A stretch of DNA of 64,000 nucleotides, taken from assembly GCF_032362555.1 (NCBI RefSeq), contig NC_083506.1, forward strand, positions 3,953,501-4,017,500, written 5' to 3'. The stretch is from Amyelois transitella (Eukaryota > Arthropoda > Insecta > Lepidoptera > Pyralidae). A program made the position numbers and the translations under genes. Shown here piece by piece: positions 11,923 through 24,100 of the stretch. Under the pieces are notes generated by a model that did no database searches, was not told the origin of the DNA, and saw only the letters and a list, made by a program, of their open reading frames with translations. Numbering within the stretch: position 1 is the stretch's first letter; every line of letters begins with the position of its first letter.

Positions 11923-14815
11923 GGACTATGTATTTTGTCCATAAGTTATAAGAATTTAGTGTGTTCTTTATTCAAAATGTAATTATCCGTATGTAGGCGG
12001 GCGTTATGACGCAGGAAAATATACAAATATGCGATAAATTGGGCTAATCACATCGTAATGTGCTATTGTATGTATTAACATAAATATTGGTTCAATCACA
12101 TTATCAGAAAACAAACATGACAAATAATTTTCATTAGAATCTCTTTTTTTTCATAACAAATATCTTTTGCTTAAAATGTCAATAAATGCACTAGAACTAG
12201 CTCACCTCAGAAAACAATAATATATAATATTGTGTACACATCAAATACTTTATATAATAAATGCAGTCGTTGTCTCAGTACAGCGCATATTATATTTATT
12301 ACACTTTTATATCAATGATTTTTTAATTAAAGTTATAATTCATTTAAAACACTTTCGAATTTATAATTATATTATTAGTTAATAAAACCCAAATATGTAG
12401 AGATCCAAACTGATCAAACATTGTTCTTTAACCTATTTGCATTACTGAACAGTAGGTCACATAGAAAACCTTCGATACATCTACCTAAGCACTTTCTATG
12501 TAGACAATGGTATAAATATTGAACGGTTAGAACAAAAATTGCAACTCTTGCAAAAAACTAACATTAAAAAATCAGCCAGTAAGTAGTATTATTTCAGCTG
12601 CGATGAAGTAGAAAAAAAGAGTTTGATTTGGACGGATCAAACACCACAACCCAAAAAACCCCATCAACTCAACGCCGAAAAAAAACCTGAACTGTGGAAA
12701 GAAGCAATTATTTTTAACATCTTATTGAAAATAATTTTAGAACTCTATTTCACTTATATTCTTTACTACATATTTAATCAGAATCATCAAAGTAAGTTTG
12801 GCGCATATACATTAGCACCAAAAACAGCCTCTATGAATTGCATTTATTAAAGAAGGACATTTTAGTACGTAACTTAGAAATTAATCGATGATAAAAAACT
12901 AATATGTATAATGATTTGAAAACATTAACGAAAATATTGCAGCAAAGCGGTTAAAAATAGCTATTTTTTACACAATTAAACAGCTAGACGTTTGAATGAA
13001 GCAAGAGACTGAAAAGCCGCTATCATATTAAAATAACTATACATCCGAGTCACAAGGCGGCGCTAGTTTCGTTTTGTGTACTAAATGGCGTCAACAGGCG
13101 AAATTTTTATTTGTTGCATGTTAAATAATTAGTTTCTAGAGTTATTTTAATATCACGGCGGTATTTAGCTTTTTAAACCACTTTTCAGCGACGTACATAT
13201 TTTTCGTTTCTAAATCTAAAAGCAAATCTATAATAAAAGCACATACCTTATTTTATCAAATTTTGTCATGAATAGAACTCAAATAGAACCTGACATATTG
13301 CAATTAATTAATAAAATAGTAAGTAATTACAATCATTATACAAATATTTAACTATTCTTCAGAATGAGAATATATATTTTCACTAAATACACCTAAAGAC
13401 CAGAAAAATACCTCGATGCAATTTAAAAATATAAATAATAAGTTCTAAAAGTTAGCATTGCTATTCCTTTTACCTTTCACCTTTCAAAATACGCTTGGGG
13501 AACATCTACATGGCAGTCGTAAATTAAGTCTGCTTGGAAAACCTAAATATATGAAAAGAAAATAAATAATATGTAAGTATGTATTTTTTAAATATTTCAA
13601 ATATTATAACAAACAATTTTACGTCTACCAAAATATACACACAATTAATTAACAATTACTATACAGTATACAGTCCATAGACTGATATTATAAAAAGGAC
13701 CTAAAGTGATTCGTGTCATTCCGCTTCAAAGATCTCTTTTATTCTTTGGCCGCCGCCATAGAATTGGTTGCGTCACCCTTTTTTAAACATCTAATGAATC
13801 TATCTTTTGAAATATTTATGCATCCTAACCATAATTTACCTCAAAATGTTATAAATTACCTATTTATTATTATATATTTTCAGTATTTGCATAAGGAACG
13901 GAACATACAACAAAGAAGTAGAGAGAAAAGTAACCCTGTATTATGCAGGGAAGACACTAATCTTCCTTGTAATTACCATTTTAATTCGCTACTGGGCATT
14001 ATTATTAGAGCGTAAAACAATCAAATTAAATCCCAACAACAAACCCCAAGTTCAACTTGTATTTTATTTAAGTTTTGAAAATCTAAATAACATACGACCA
14101 AAAGTTGAAATTTTACCCAAACTCCTTGAAAACAGTAAGATAGCTAATGAAATACTGGTGTTTTAATTTTCCGTACGGCATCGTTATATTAACTAAATTT
14201 GTGCGACGATGACGATGTCAAGCTAAATAAAACCAACAAAAAATCTGATTTATCATATACTCCTCTTTTTGATAATATAAATTAAATATTATGGAAATTG
14301 AATTTATGTAGAACTATTCAATTATCAAATTAGATTTTCAACAAGTTTATGCGAGTGGAACCACAGGCAATAGTTTGTGATAATTGATAACTTTACAAGC
14401 TACCACTAGCTTACTTCTACAGAACTAGCGATTTAACGAATAAGTAACAACACCTTGCTAGAACTAGAAAGTGAAATAAACAAAACAAAAACTAACACAC
14501 CTGACCTGATATCAATATTGCTTTCCAAGCTTTGGTTACCACTTATTAGGTTGTCCAATTCCGACAACAACTGTTACCAATTTGAACTTTACATCCGAAA
14601 TTCTAATTGCTAGACAAAAGGTTATTATGTAAGCCTCGCTGGAAATTGAGGGCTTAAATTTGCACGAGCATAATGAAATGCATTTTGGAATGTTATCTAA
14701 AATAATCCCATACAACCTCAACACCGATTGTCACTAGAAGCAAAATCAACATAAAATTAAATCTATAACGTAATTGGCATATGATATTAAGAATAAACCA
14801 TATGAGGCAGTAGAC
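11923..14815. other. Intergenic, no gene seen
   Basis: AT-rich sequence downstream of CLPTM1L (its 3'UTR must begin at 14815 and run leftward) with no recognisable exon, RNA gene or full-length repeat. ORFs at 12623-12850 and 13713-14015 have no family resemblance and biased composition. No convincing AATAAA for CLPTM1L was located close to its stop. Confidence 0.4.
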
Positions 14816-17800
14816 TTATTCCTCTTTTTCTTTAAGCGGCTCAAGTTCCTCAGGGTTTTCGTCCATACTGGTGGCAGAATCAGTTCGGGACTTATCCACT
14901 GGATATAACCTGAAAACATATGGAAATTTACAAAATGAGTGAAAACATAACTATATGCATCAAGGACGGCGTTTATGGAATAAATAATAATCAATTTAAA
15001 TTTTGAAAAGTTGCGTTTTAGCTTTGAAATATATCAGCTCAAAAACTGGGATGAGAAACAAGGAATTTTTGAAGTAGCTATGCTAAGAAATAGATACAAT
15101 TTTATTTTTTATCTAATCTGAAGCGAGCCACTTGGTAAATAGTTGGCATGGTGATGATGGAGCCCAGGGCGCCTTTTGACCAATATACTGGAATGTGTAA
15201 GTCAGATTTTTAAGCGAAAAAACTCCCGACTTATCTCCGCTACCTTGGCAGGAAATCTTACGCCCTTACTATGCCTTTTACGACATCCATGGAAAAGAGA
15301 TGCCAGCGGTCGTATTCTGAATTGCCGAGAACCACGCTCTATTTAGAATCTACAAAGCTATGAAGTAAAAATTTGTACGTATCTCACCATCTTTGATACA
15401 AGTAGACCAGAAACACGAGGTCGTCCCTGAAGCAAGCCACTCTATGAGCAGTCGGCATAGTGATGATGAACGCGAACACATCGTCAATGAACGTGTTGAA
15501 CGCCTTGTACATGAACGCCCGCCACGGCAACGCGGCGACGGATCGTAAGCGATAGTTGACGAACAGTTGCGGCAACATGAAGAGGAAACCGAATCCGTAC
15601 ACTCCGTTCACTATGCTGTGCAGAGCCCAGGAGTACCAACTGTGAACGAAAAAAATATGTATAAATAAATTATGTAATACAACATATTTGATAATTTTTT
15701 CTCAAAACATGAACAGAAAAACCGCCATTCCGTTAAACCTATTGTTGTTATTATATTTGGTGCATTTAAAAAAATTAATATCTTTCTTTTCCCCTCAAGC
15801 TAACGCGGAGAATATCCATTCATCTCTGTAAACATCTTTTTGTTTTTGCTAAAAAATCTAGCCACGCCCCCTTTTCAATTAGCAAACAAAGCTATCTCAG
15901 GTTTAAGATTTGTAAGTACATTATATAACCAACACTCACCTCTTGTGCGGTTCGAACACAAGGGAATACACGGCGCCGGCCACACAGAGCGGATACAGCA
16001 GCATGGAGAGGTACCTCATGGCCTCGGCGTCGGCGCGCGCCGTGCTGCGCTCCGCCGCGTCGCCCGCGGCGCGCCACACGCGCGGCCTCCACCCGGAGAA
16101 CGATATCCGCAGGTGGAGCACCTTCGTCACTTTCCATAGCTGTCGGTTTGAGTTGAACGTCACTAGGCGAAGTAACAGCTTGATGACACTTAGTAATCAC
16201 TTGAATGTAGTTTTTAACTGATCAAAAGATGATGAAGTAATCTTCGATTCATAATAAATCTCAAAATAGTATGGTATATGCTGTGATAAAATAGAATGAG
16301 ACAGTCCATTACAGCGCATTTTTATTGGTCTTGGAAAACCGTTACATATTTTACAAAAAAATTTGTGTAGAAAATACAATCCAGCTGGATGTGGCTTTTC
16401 AGTTTTCTTTGAGTCTAAAAGGCCACATTCAGAGAACACACACACACACATGATCACGTCTTTATCCCTTACGGGGTAGACAGAGCGAACAGTCTTGAAA
16501 AGACTGATAGGCTACGTTCAGCTGCTTGGCTTAATGATAGAATTGAGATTCAAATAGTGACAGGTTGCTAGCCCATCGCCTAAAAGAAGAATCCCAAGTT
16601 TATAAGCCTATCCCTTAGTCATCTTTTACGACATCCATGGGAACGAGATGGAGTGGTACTATACTTTTTTTTTATTGGTGCCGGGAACCACACGGCACAC
16701 TACATTCAGAGAAAGGATTGATATATGTATGTATATACAAACTGTCCCAACAGTTTACCTAATGTTTTGCTTTCCTTCAAACAAATAAATGTGTCAGAAA
16801 TTTAACTTATAATAAATTTACCTCAATGACAGCACTGATACCAGCCGGCACGAGGACCAGCATGGATGTCTGCTCATCCATCAAGTAGAAGAAGATGACG
16901 GTCTGAGAGAACGCACGCCATAGCACCGTGCGAGTCGAGAGACCCGCCAGGGAACGCTTGCGACGCCAGAACGAAACGTCGTTTTTGAACGCCAGGAAGT
17001 CGAATAGCAACTGGAAATAAAACATTTAATAATAAATCCTGCATTAATCTTCTTACTACATATGTATAGGTTTATAACTTTTCCGTTACTGAATGCCTGA
17101 CTGACAGACTAAGCACAGCCCAAACCACTTGGTCTAGGAATTTGGATGCACTAACAGAGGATTTCCAGAAATTTCAAGGGAACGGAAATTAACGGAATCT
17201 TTCGTTTTACGCGTACAGAGCCTACAGAGCCTAGGACGTCCTCTACTACATCAACCAATGTTGTGAAACCAAAAGATATGACAATTATTAGTGATGTTTG
17301 AAATGTCCCAAACCAATTTAAAAAAAATAAGTTTTACAGCTGAATATGGCTTTGTATACCCCGTAAGGGATATTGACGTGATCCTATGTATGTATATTTG
17401 TTATCTATACTTTTACTTGTTCTTTCCAGTTCTCTCCAAATAGTGCATGATCATAACTATTGCAATAATGTAGTATAGCAACTTACATGACAACTAGCTA
17501 TCAACACTGTAGCCGACAGCAAGTACAGATTTGTATCAGCAAATATTCCTTTTACATCATCAATGTCCTTGGCACTAAACCCTAGCACATTCAGTTGCTC
17601 CAATGCGAGTCTTACGTGAAGCGCCAGGCGAAGGGACCCATAGGAAGTAGGTGCCACACTAACAGTCATGTTCACATCTGTGGTACTAATGTTGAGCAAC
17701 TGGAGATTCGAAATTCGAGACTTTAACACATTGTGCTGAATTATTGGCAGGAACTTGCCACCTCTTATTCTGGAAAAAAATTGATAAATTTGAACATAAG

Positions 17801-18764
17801 AAATACTTGTGTGTTGTAATCAGCTTGATGAATGGCAACATTATAATATTTCAATTAGGTCTGTTAAATGTATAACATATTTTTGATTATTCTTAGTCAT
17901 TTTTTTTTTACCTCATATAGTGGTACAACTCGCCAGGAATTTTATTAGCAGGAAGGTCTAATTTGTCTGTCAGTATTGCCAAAGGTACTATTGTTGTTAT
18001 GTGTGCAAACGGACGAACTTTAACATCTTTGGTCTTTGTGTCAGCCACCTAAAAATGATTTTTTTTTGTGAAAAGATATATACTTAATCAAGAACATGAA
18101 ATCAAAACAAAACCAAAGAAAAATCACTATTTACACATGAAATACAAACTTTTTGCTGTAGCAATTTGAATGTTTCAGCTTGAGGCTCAATATGTGTTAC
18201 CAAAGGAAGGGTATGCACAGCTTCAACTCTGCGTATTTCATCAAAATCTCTATAAAGCCGGCTGTCTTCTAACAACACCGCATGCATAAATAGTGTTCCA
18301 TTATTGCGAGTTTTTCGAGGGACCTTTAAATTTATTTCACTGTAACAAAGTAATCCAAACCAATCATAAATTATGCTTAGGCACATTAAATTCTAACATT
18401 ATAAAATAAGAAAACTGCAATGCGACATACAAAATCGTCACATTTGATCGAACTTTGATTAAGAAATAATAAGATATCAAACTTTATTGACTCACAAAGT
18501 AGCTGAACTCCGATAATCAAAATTCATGGTCGTATGAACTTTTGTGACAGATTCCAGGGATGTCCCATCAAGTGATGGGTATTCCTTCATCGAGGTGTAT
18601 AAAATAAGATGTTGTACTGGATTCGAAGATAGATATGATTCTAAACATCTTTCGCCACGACTGCATTTTGGCGGTATGAATATCTCAGCCAGTGTCCAAA
18701 TAGTATTTATGACATAGAAACTAAAAATTAAAGTTACTATCAAACTAACAGATATATACTTCAT
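14816..18764 (-). CDS. CLPTM1L: Lipid scramblase CLPTM1L (cleft lip and palate transmembrane protein 1-like)
   Basis: Eight exons join in frame: 18496-18764, 18150-18339, 17912-18048, 17487-17769, 16822-17010, 15940-16139, 15388-15639 and 14816-14909, giving 537 aa; human CLPTM1L is 538. The order matches the family: an N-terminal membrane segment (MKYISVSLIVTLIFSFYVIN), a luminal part with VPRKTRNNGTLFMHA, then DVKGIFADTNLYLLSATV, LLFDFLAFKNDVSFW, FLYLMDEQTSMLVLVPAG-type sequence, LWKVTKVLHLRIS, GFLFMLPQLFVNYRLRSVA, FNTFIDDVFAFIITMPT and YLYQRWLYPVDKSR. Family members are multi-pass ER proteins; the human protein is reported to scramble glucosaminyl-phosphatidylinositol for GPI-anchor synthesis. 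The exon 2 donor (GTTTGT at 18149) was chosen because it alone keeps the frame. C-terminal tail EELEPLKEKEE is acidic and lysine-rich. Confidence 0.95.
15117..15163 (-). pseudogene. Decayed duplicate of a CLPTM1L exon segment
   Basis: On the minus strand this reads GSIITMPTIYQVARFR, against FAFIITMPTAHRVACFR in the real exon (15388-15639). The DNA matches 15426-15472 at roughly 70% over ~46 bp. It lies in the last CLPTM1L intron, in the same orientation, about 310 bp downstream of the parent segment. Flanks show no matching splice sites and there is no sign of the rest of the exon, so it is most likely a relic of local duplication. Confidence 0.6.
15265..15343 (-). repeat. S1 repeat fragment
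   Basis: Only the CCTTTTACGACATCCATGG / AAAGAGATG / GCCGAGAACCACGC part of S1 is recognisable. Last intron of CLPTM1L, just beside the decayed exon copy. Confidence 0.45.
16451..16699 (-). repeat. S1 dispersed repeat, full length
   Basis: One of the best-preserved copies, ~249 bp, from TGATCACGTCTTTATCCC to GGTGCCGGGAACCACACGGC on the plus strand, so sense is minus. A (CA)n run at about 16437-16450 adjoins its tail side. It lies in the CLPTM1L intron between exons 5 and 6. Confidence 0.8.
17040..17200. repeat. Dispersed repeat fragment
   Basis: GACTGACAGACTAAGCACAG followed by CCCAAACCACTTGGTCTAGG resembles the repeat at 61457-61690 (ACTGACTGGCTGACATATCA and CCCAAACTGCTTGGTC). A common lepidopteran transposon fragment in a CLPTM1L intron. 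Confidence 0.5.
17341..17396 (+). repeat. S1 repeat, 3' end only
   Basis: Carries ACCCCGTAAGGGATATTGAC and GTGATCCTATGTATGTAT, the tail end of the S1 family. Intron of CLPTM1L. Confidence 0.6.
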
Positions 18765-19017
18765 ATTAATTAAATTAAATTGTAGTCAAATAAAAAAATT
18801 GCAAATAAACTAAATCGGCGATATATTATGCCGAATGCCGATGACAGTTCTATTATTTATCCGACCTGATCTGACACTGAAGTTCACTTTAGTCGCAGCC
18901 ACAATTATTGATCTCTACCCATAGAGCTTTATACCAATTAGTAATCTGATGTGGACGAAGCCAGCGCGCCAATGTTAAGTCTGTCGTAGCTGTGTATATA
19001 TAATCTTAGGGCCCGTG

Positions 19018-19160
19018 CAGCGTGCCGCCGATTACGTCCGACCTAGGTCTGACGGACTCGGACAAACTGAACTGAACATGTGTTGTAATTTACTGCACTG
19101 CGCTTTTGAATTACACATTCAATCCAATCTGTCAGTCAGGTCGGACGAAGTCGGTAGTAG
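19018..19160. mobile_element. Short inverted-repeat element (MITE-like)
   Basis: CGATTACGTCCGACCTAGGT with CTGACGGA (about 19028-19055) is nearly inverse-complementary to TCTGTCAGTCAGGTCGGACG plus AAGTCG (about 19128-19153). The arms are ~25 bp around a ~70-bp core. No coding capacity; target duplication not resolved. Confidence 0.5.
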
Positions 19161-19208
19161 CCAACAGTCTCGAAAAGACTACAAGGACACGTTCAGATGC
19201 ATGGCTTA
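19160..19208 (-). repeat. S1 repeat fragment
   Basis: CCAACAGTCTCGAAAAGACT followed by CACGTTCAGATGCATGGCTT matches the middle of S1 read on the minus strand. It is joined directly to the inverted-repeat element. Confidence 0.6.
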
Positions 19209-20288
19209 AGCAAACTAGTTTTCAGTCAACAACTTACTGTAAAATTCAAATAAGATCCACTGCGTTAAGCTTACACTTCTTATTTATTTATTTTAGTTAT
19301 ATAATGTACACGAAATTATAAACAGGAGCATTCAATACAGTTATTATAGTACAAAGGTGCTACTTATTTCAAAAGAAATCTCTTCCAGTAGACCTTACTC
19401 TTCTTACTCACATACGACAGTCGGTCACTAAATGACAAGGAAATGCAATGTTGCCTCACTTGATATATCATGTCACTGATAGATAAACCGTATGACTTAG
19501 AAAAAGATTCTAAGTGAAATCATTATACACCGATCCGACTCAAGAACGGCAACGTCGCGACTGTCCATTTAAGTCTTCGTCCAAGGTAGATCTAGCGATG
19601 CAAGCAATCAACTAGTTTGACACGAGTTTGACATTTGATATATGACCTGTGACAACTAGTTTGACATTTGACTGACATAATATTTGAAGGGTTGCCGTTG
19701 TAGAATTATTGTTAATATGGTACAACTAAAATTTGTCTTACGTTTTCTGTAAAATACATGGTTTATGATATAAACGATGGTCTGCAATTTAGGAATGCCA
19801 AGTTTGCTTTTCCCGTCATTGAATTTTACAGTCACTAACGATCAATACACAAGAAGAGCTCACATTTTTGTTATTTTTTCTGTTACGTGTCGTCAGAAGC
19901 TTATATTTAATACTGAGTTTGTACGTCTTTAAGTTTATACTTATTGGCGAAGTAAATAACTTAATTTTGACTAAAATTTAAGTCTTCGATCGTTTTCGCG
20001 TTCTTTAGGTAATTAAGTACTAAAGTTCATAAGTGATTTTCTATAAACTTCATTTAACGAAAATTTAGTAGACGCACTTAATTACAATATAGTGAAGGCC
20101 ACGTCTACCAGCGTACTCGTAAGACGTGCGGTGCGAAAGGGGTGGTACTTATTCGAAAAATAGACTCGTTTCTATTTTACTTACTACTAATTTTAAAGAC
20201 TAACGAGTTATGAACGATTAACTGATCGTGTACACGAAATAAGTTGCCTTGTTAAAACTACATGCATACATACATTAATTCACATTTT

Positions 20289-20460
20289 TTCCCCCGGAGG
20301 GGTAGGGAAAGGCTACATCTTTCTACTTGCCACGATCTCTGCATACTTCTTTCGCTTTGTCCACATTCAAAACTCTATTTATGCAAGCTCGGCCGTTTTG
20401 GGTTCTCTTGACCTGACCCTTTGCCAGGACGTCTTAATTTGATCAAGACCTTTCCTTCCA
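20289..20460 (-). repeat. S2 dispersed repeat
   Basis: The best S2 copy: CCCCCGGAGGGGTAGGGAAA, CCACGATCTCTGCATACTTC, GCTTTGTCCACATTCAAAAC, GACCTGACCCTTTGCCAGGA. No coding content. Confidence 0.6.
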
Positions 20461-21108
20461 CACTCTCCTTGTATAGGTTCCTACTTAGTCACTCACAGTC
20501 TGCTTTCACTATGACAATTTAAAATCTCAAAATCTGGTCTTAAAAAAAATTAATTAGGTATATAGAACATAAGTAAAATGTTTTTACTTATATGTATTAT
20601 TTCTTGTTATGGACTAATTTATATTATTTTAAAACCCAGGCTAAATCCCTATTAAAACCCATTTTTGAGATGGTATATGGCTATGTTGGTCAATGGCAGA
20701 AAAATGGTACATATATTGGTAGATATTTTGTTTGTTTTTATTTTCTTTTCACTGGCAACATAACATTGTTCTTCAATGATGGGTGACGCTCTTCTGTTGG
20801 AACGTAATAAATCGGTGTCTCCAAGGAAATATTATTGATATTTCGATATATACTCTAAATTTAAAGGTACCTATATGTTTGATTAAATTGCTTTTAGTGT
20901 AATTAACGTGTTAAATAGATTATCAGCAAGGTGGTTTATGTGGCACTGCGTTTTGACAGTTGTCAGTGCTCACTGATATTTTGTTTATGTTACAGTGATG
21001 AAAATTATTTGGTACTTTGCCTGGACACCGAGTTATAACGGCAAACTTTCAAGCTAATGGGAAAAATGATGACAATAAGTGGAGATAGTTGTGAATTTAG
21101 CTGCGGCC

Positions 21109-24100
21109 ATGGATGTTAAAGACTTACAAACCGAGGCCACTCTTGGTGAACGGAACAACGATGGCAGTAAGTACGCGACAAGTGGTGTTACACTCCCATA
21201 CAACAGAAATAAGTCTTACCAAGATGTCAACTCGGTTTCATTGGGTAAAGAGGACGCGCCAACTGCACGACCTTGCGCCGTCATAGGCCCCGATCGTGTA
21301 CTGCCGCAGCCAGTTTCCAATGACACGTTAAAAAAAAGTGCCTTTGAAACATGGTATGCGGACAATGTGTACCGACACCCTCCTGAGTATCCCCACAAAA
21401 TGCCCAACTATCACACACCAATAAGAAATATATCACCCAGACAAACATTCCAGGAAAACATGCAGCGTATAATGGTGCCTCCTTCATACAACTCATTAAA
21501 AGGAATTGATGAATACAATTCCTCTATGGATAAAAATATTACTTTATCTAAAAATACCAAACCAAACATTCCTATTGAGACCAAATATTGTGAAGTGCCT
21601 TATTCGGGAAATCCTACAACTAATGAACAAAAAAGTGTAAGAAATTCTGAACTTAGTGCATCAAATGTGAATCCAGTGCTTACTCATAGTGCTCCTCAAG
21701 GATGGCCATCTCACGGTAGGTCATCAAGACCCTATGGCGGTCCTGAACATTACCAATATCCTGATTTCACTAACTGTGCTGGTCCTAGACCAATGCCAAT
21801 GATGAGACCCCACAGATCTACACATGAAGATTTAAGTCATGGATATCCTGATCCATATTGCCATGATGTTCGCTTCAAACCATACACTGTAAAGGATAGA
21901 TATCCACAAACAAGGTATGAGTTTATTGGTAACTATCCAAATCCATTTCATCCATCTTCATCATTCACACCACATAAATATGACATACAGAAACCTTTAC
22001 ACCAACCTTATGCATATCAGCAAGTTCCACTTAAATACTTGGATAGTAGAATTCCTGATCATGTAATTGATGGATACCACAGACCTACACAACAAACTAA
22101 TCATCACTTATCATTTCATAATCAAATGGTACATCCTGCATATGGATCTGTTGTTGGAAATAGTATTCAAAATAAATTTCCCTGTCCGCCTGAAGGCTCT
22201 GTTCAACTCAACAAATCGGTAACTCCAAACAAACCACCTTATGATACCAACAAAATGTATTCAGACTACGAAAATGCAAGATCTAAAGCTTTTCCTGTTC
22301 CTGAAAATTACTATTTCAATGAAATGCAAAGACCACCACACCATGTTAAAAATCAAGTAATGCCTAACTATACAATGAATATGCATAGGTTTCCTCCTCA
22401 TCCCTATTACACAAAAGAGAATTCAACATTAAAAAATTATGAGTACTTGCACCATTTTAGACATATGGATCCACCTATGTTACCACACTCTAGGATCTCC
22501 TCTCAATTTTCGCCAAATGGACTGACAATGTCTCCCTCAGACACAAATCTAAGTTTGGACAATACACAAATTCAGGGAAACTCTCAAGAAGATTATGGAT
22601 ATGTAAGCCAATCCCCTACTGCCAGTATAAGAAGTATGGAATACCCTGTTAACAGCAGAACTGCAAATGAATTTTACAGGAGATATGACCCTAGATTTGT
22701 GCCTCCTGTAAGACCAGCACAAATAATGGTGAAGCATAATCAGACTTGTAATGAAAATTCCAAAGAAAAGAAAGATATAGATGTAAGACAGTTTTTACAA
22801 ATGTGGAATGAAGTTGATGATGAAAATTCCGAAAATTTAAACAAAGAAGTTGTAAATCATTTTCCAAATGATGGTAATAAATCTTCACATCAGTATGAAA
22901 CTATTAAAAATCAAGATCAGCTCTATGTTCTTGGTTTAGTGAATGTACCAAGTGAAGAACTTGGTAAATATGAACACATACAGAAGGTGTCTAAATTGCC
23001 AGAAAATATAAAGGGCTACAATAGCATTGAATTGCTTAACCAGTTTGAAGAGGTGATTGAATCATCAAGAACTAACAATTTTAAGAGCAAACAATGTACT
23101 AAAGAGAGTTCAACTTATCAGATGTCAATGAAAAACTCAGGATCGCATCATTCATTAGAAATGCTACCTCGCCCTATATCACCATTAGATGTTGAAGCTA
23201 AGATAAGTCAATCTGTTATTCATAAAGAGGTGGGATGTAATTTTGAAATAAAACCCTGCAGCCCTAAGATGATGAATGTCGAAGCTGCTACACCAATCCA
23301 AAATGTTTTAGGTGAAAGAGTCATAGAAAAAGTTTCGAATCCACTTATTATCACTAAACCTTTAATGCATGGAGATGAAAAATTAAACTATGATGTGCTG
23401 AAAGATCAAGACCAAAATAAGTCTCCAAATGAAAATTCTAATAATAGGAGCTGCAAAATGATTAATACTCAATTTAATAGCGATGAGACAATGAGATCCA
23501 ATTACAGTCTTCAAGATTTAGAAAGTAATTCTGGTGTCTGCTTGGCTTCATTGCCACGACTAGATAATGATATTGAATTAAATTTCCCAGAAGTTAATCA
23601 ACAATTTATTAATGCAAATAAAGGAGAATCTGTTATAACAACTATAAAAGAATTGCCATCATTAAGTCTGGAAAATATTGCTAATGTAAATTTAACAGAC
23701 AATAATAGTAAAGTTTGCCAGAAATCAAATCTTGAACTACCATCAGTGATAGATTCTGAAAGAGAATTTCCAAAATTAAGTAAATATAGAAAAATTAAGA
23801 AAGGCGGGTCTGAATCATTGGATAAAGAAACAATATCATTTTCTTCTGCAACTCAAAATATAAGAACTGATAGTGTGATCATAAAAAATCCTGATAATCC
23901 TAAAATATATGAAAATAAAGAAATACTAAATATGGAGACCTCATATTTATGTGACAACAAAGACGCGATAAAAGAAAGTATTGATAAAACGGATTCCAAA
24001 GATAAACTTTTAAACAAAGTAAATAATGATAAAGTTTGTTCTCAAGTAGATATTGCCATAGATTTCAGTTTAAACAAAAGTTACAATGATGAAATTGTAT

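Larger units (their letters stand above)
18765..21108. promoter_or_regulatory. Head-to-head region between CLPTM1L and the giant ORF
   Basis: 2.3 kb separates the two start codons, so both promoters must lie here. It holds a short inverted-repeat element (19018-19160), an S1 fragment (19160-19208), an S2 fragment (20289-20460) and three TTTGACA words between 19616 and 19666, with a fourth at 20952 followed by GTTGTCA. A possible splice acceptor (TTTATGTTACAG, about 20986-20997) could end an upstream non-coding exon of the giant gene. No TATA box is evident. Confidence 0.4.

Noticed and set aside
15840-16221. Plus-strand ORFs over the CLPTM1L exon
   Set aside because: Shadows caused by high GC of the real minus-strand exon (15940-16139).
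21079-21108. Start of the giant ORF at GTG 21079
   Set aside because: Animal genes start at ATG; the ATG at 21109 has GCCATGG context and the frame upstream is closed by TAA at 21076.
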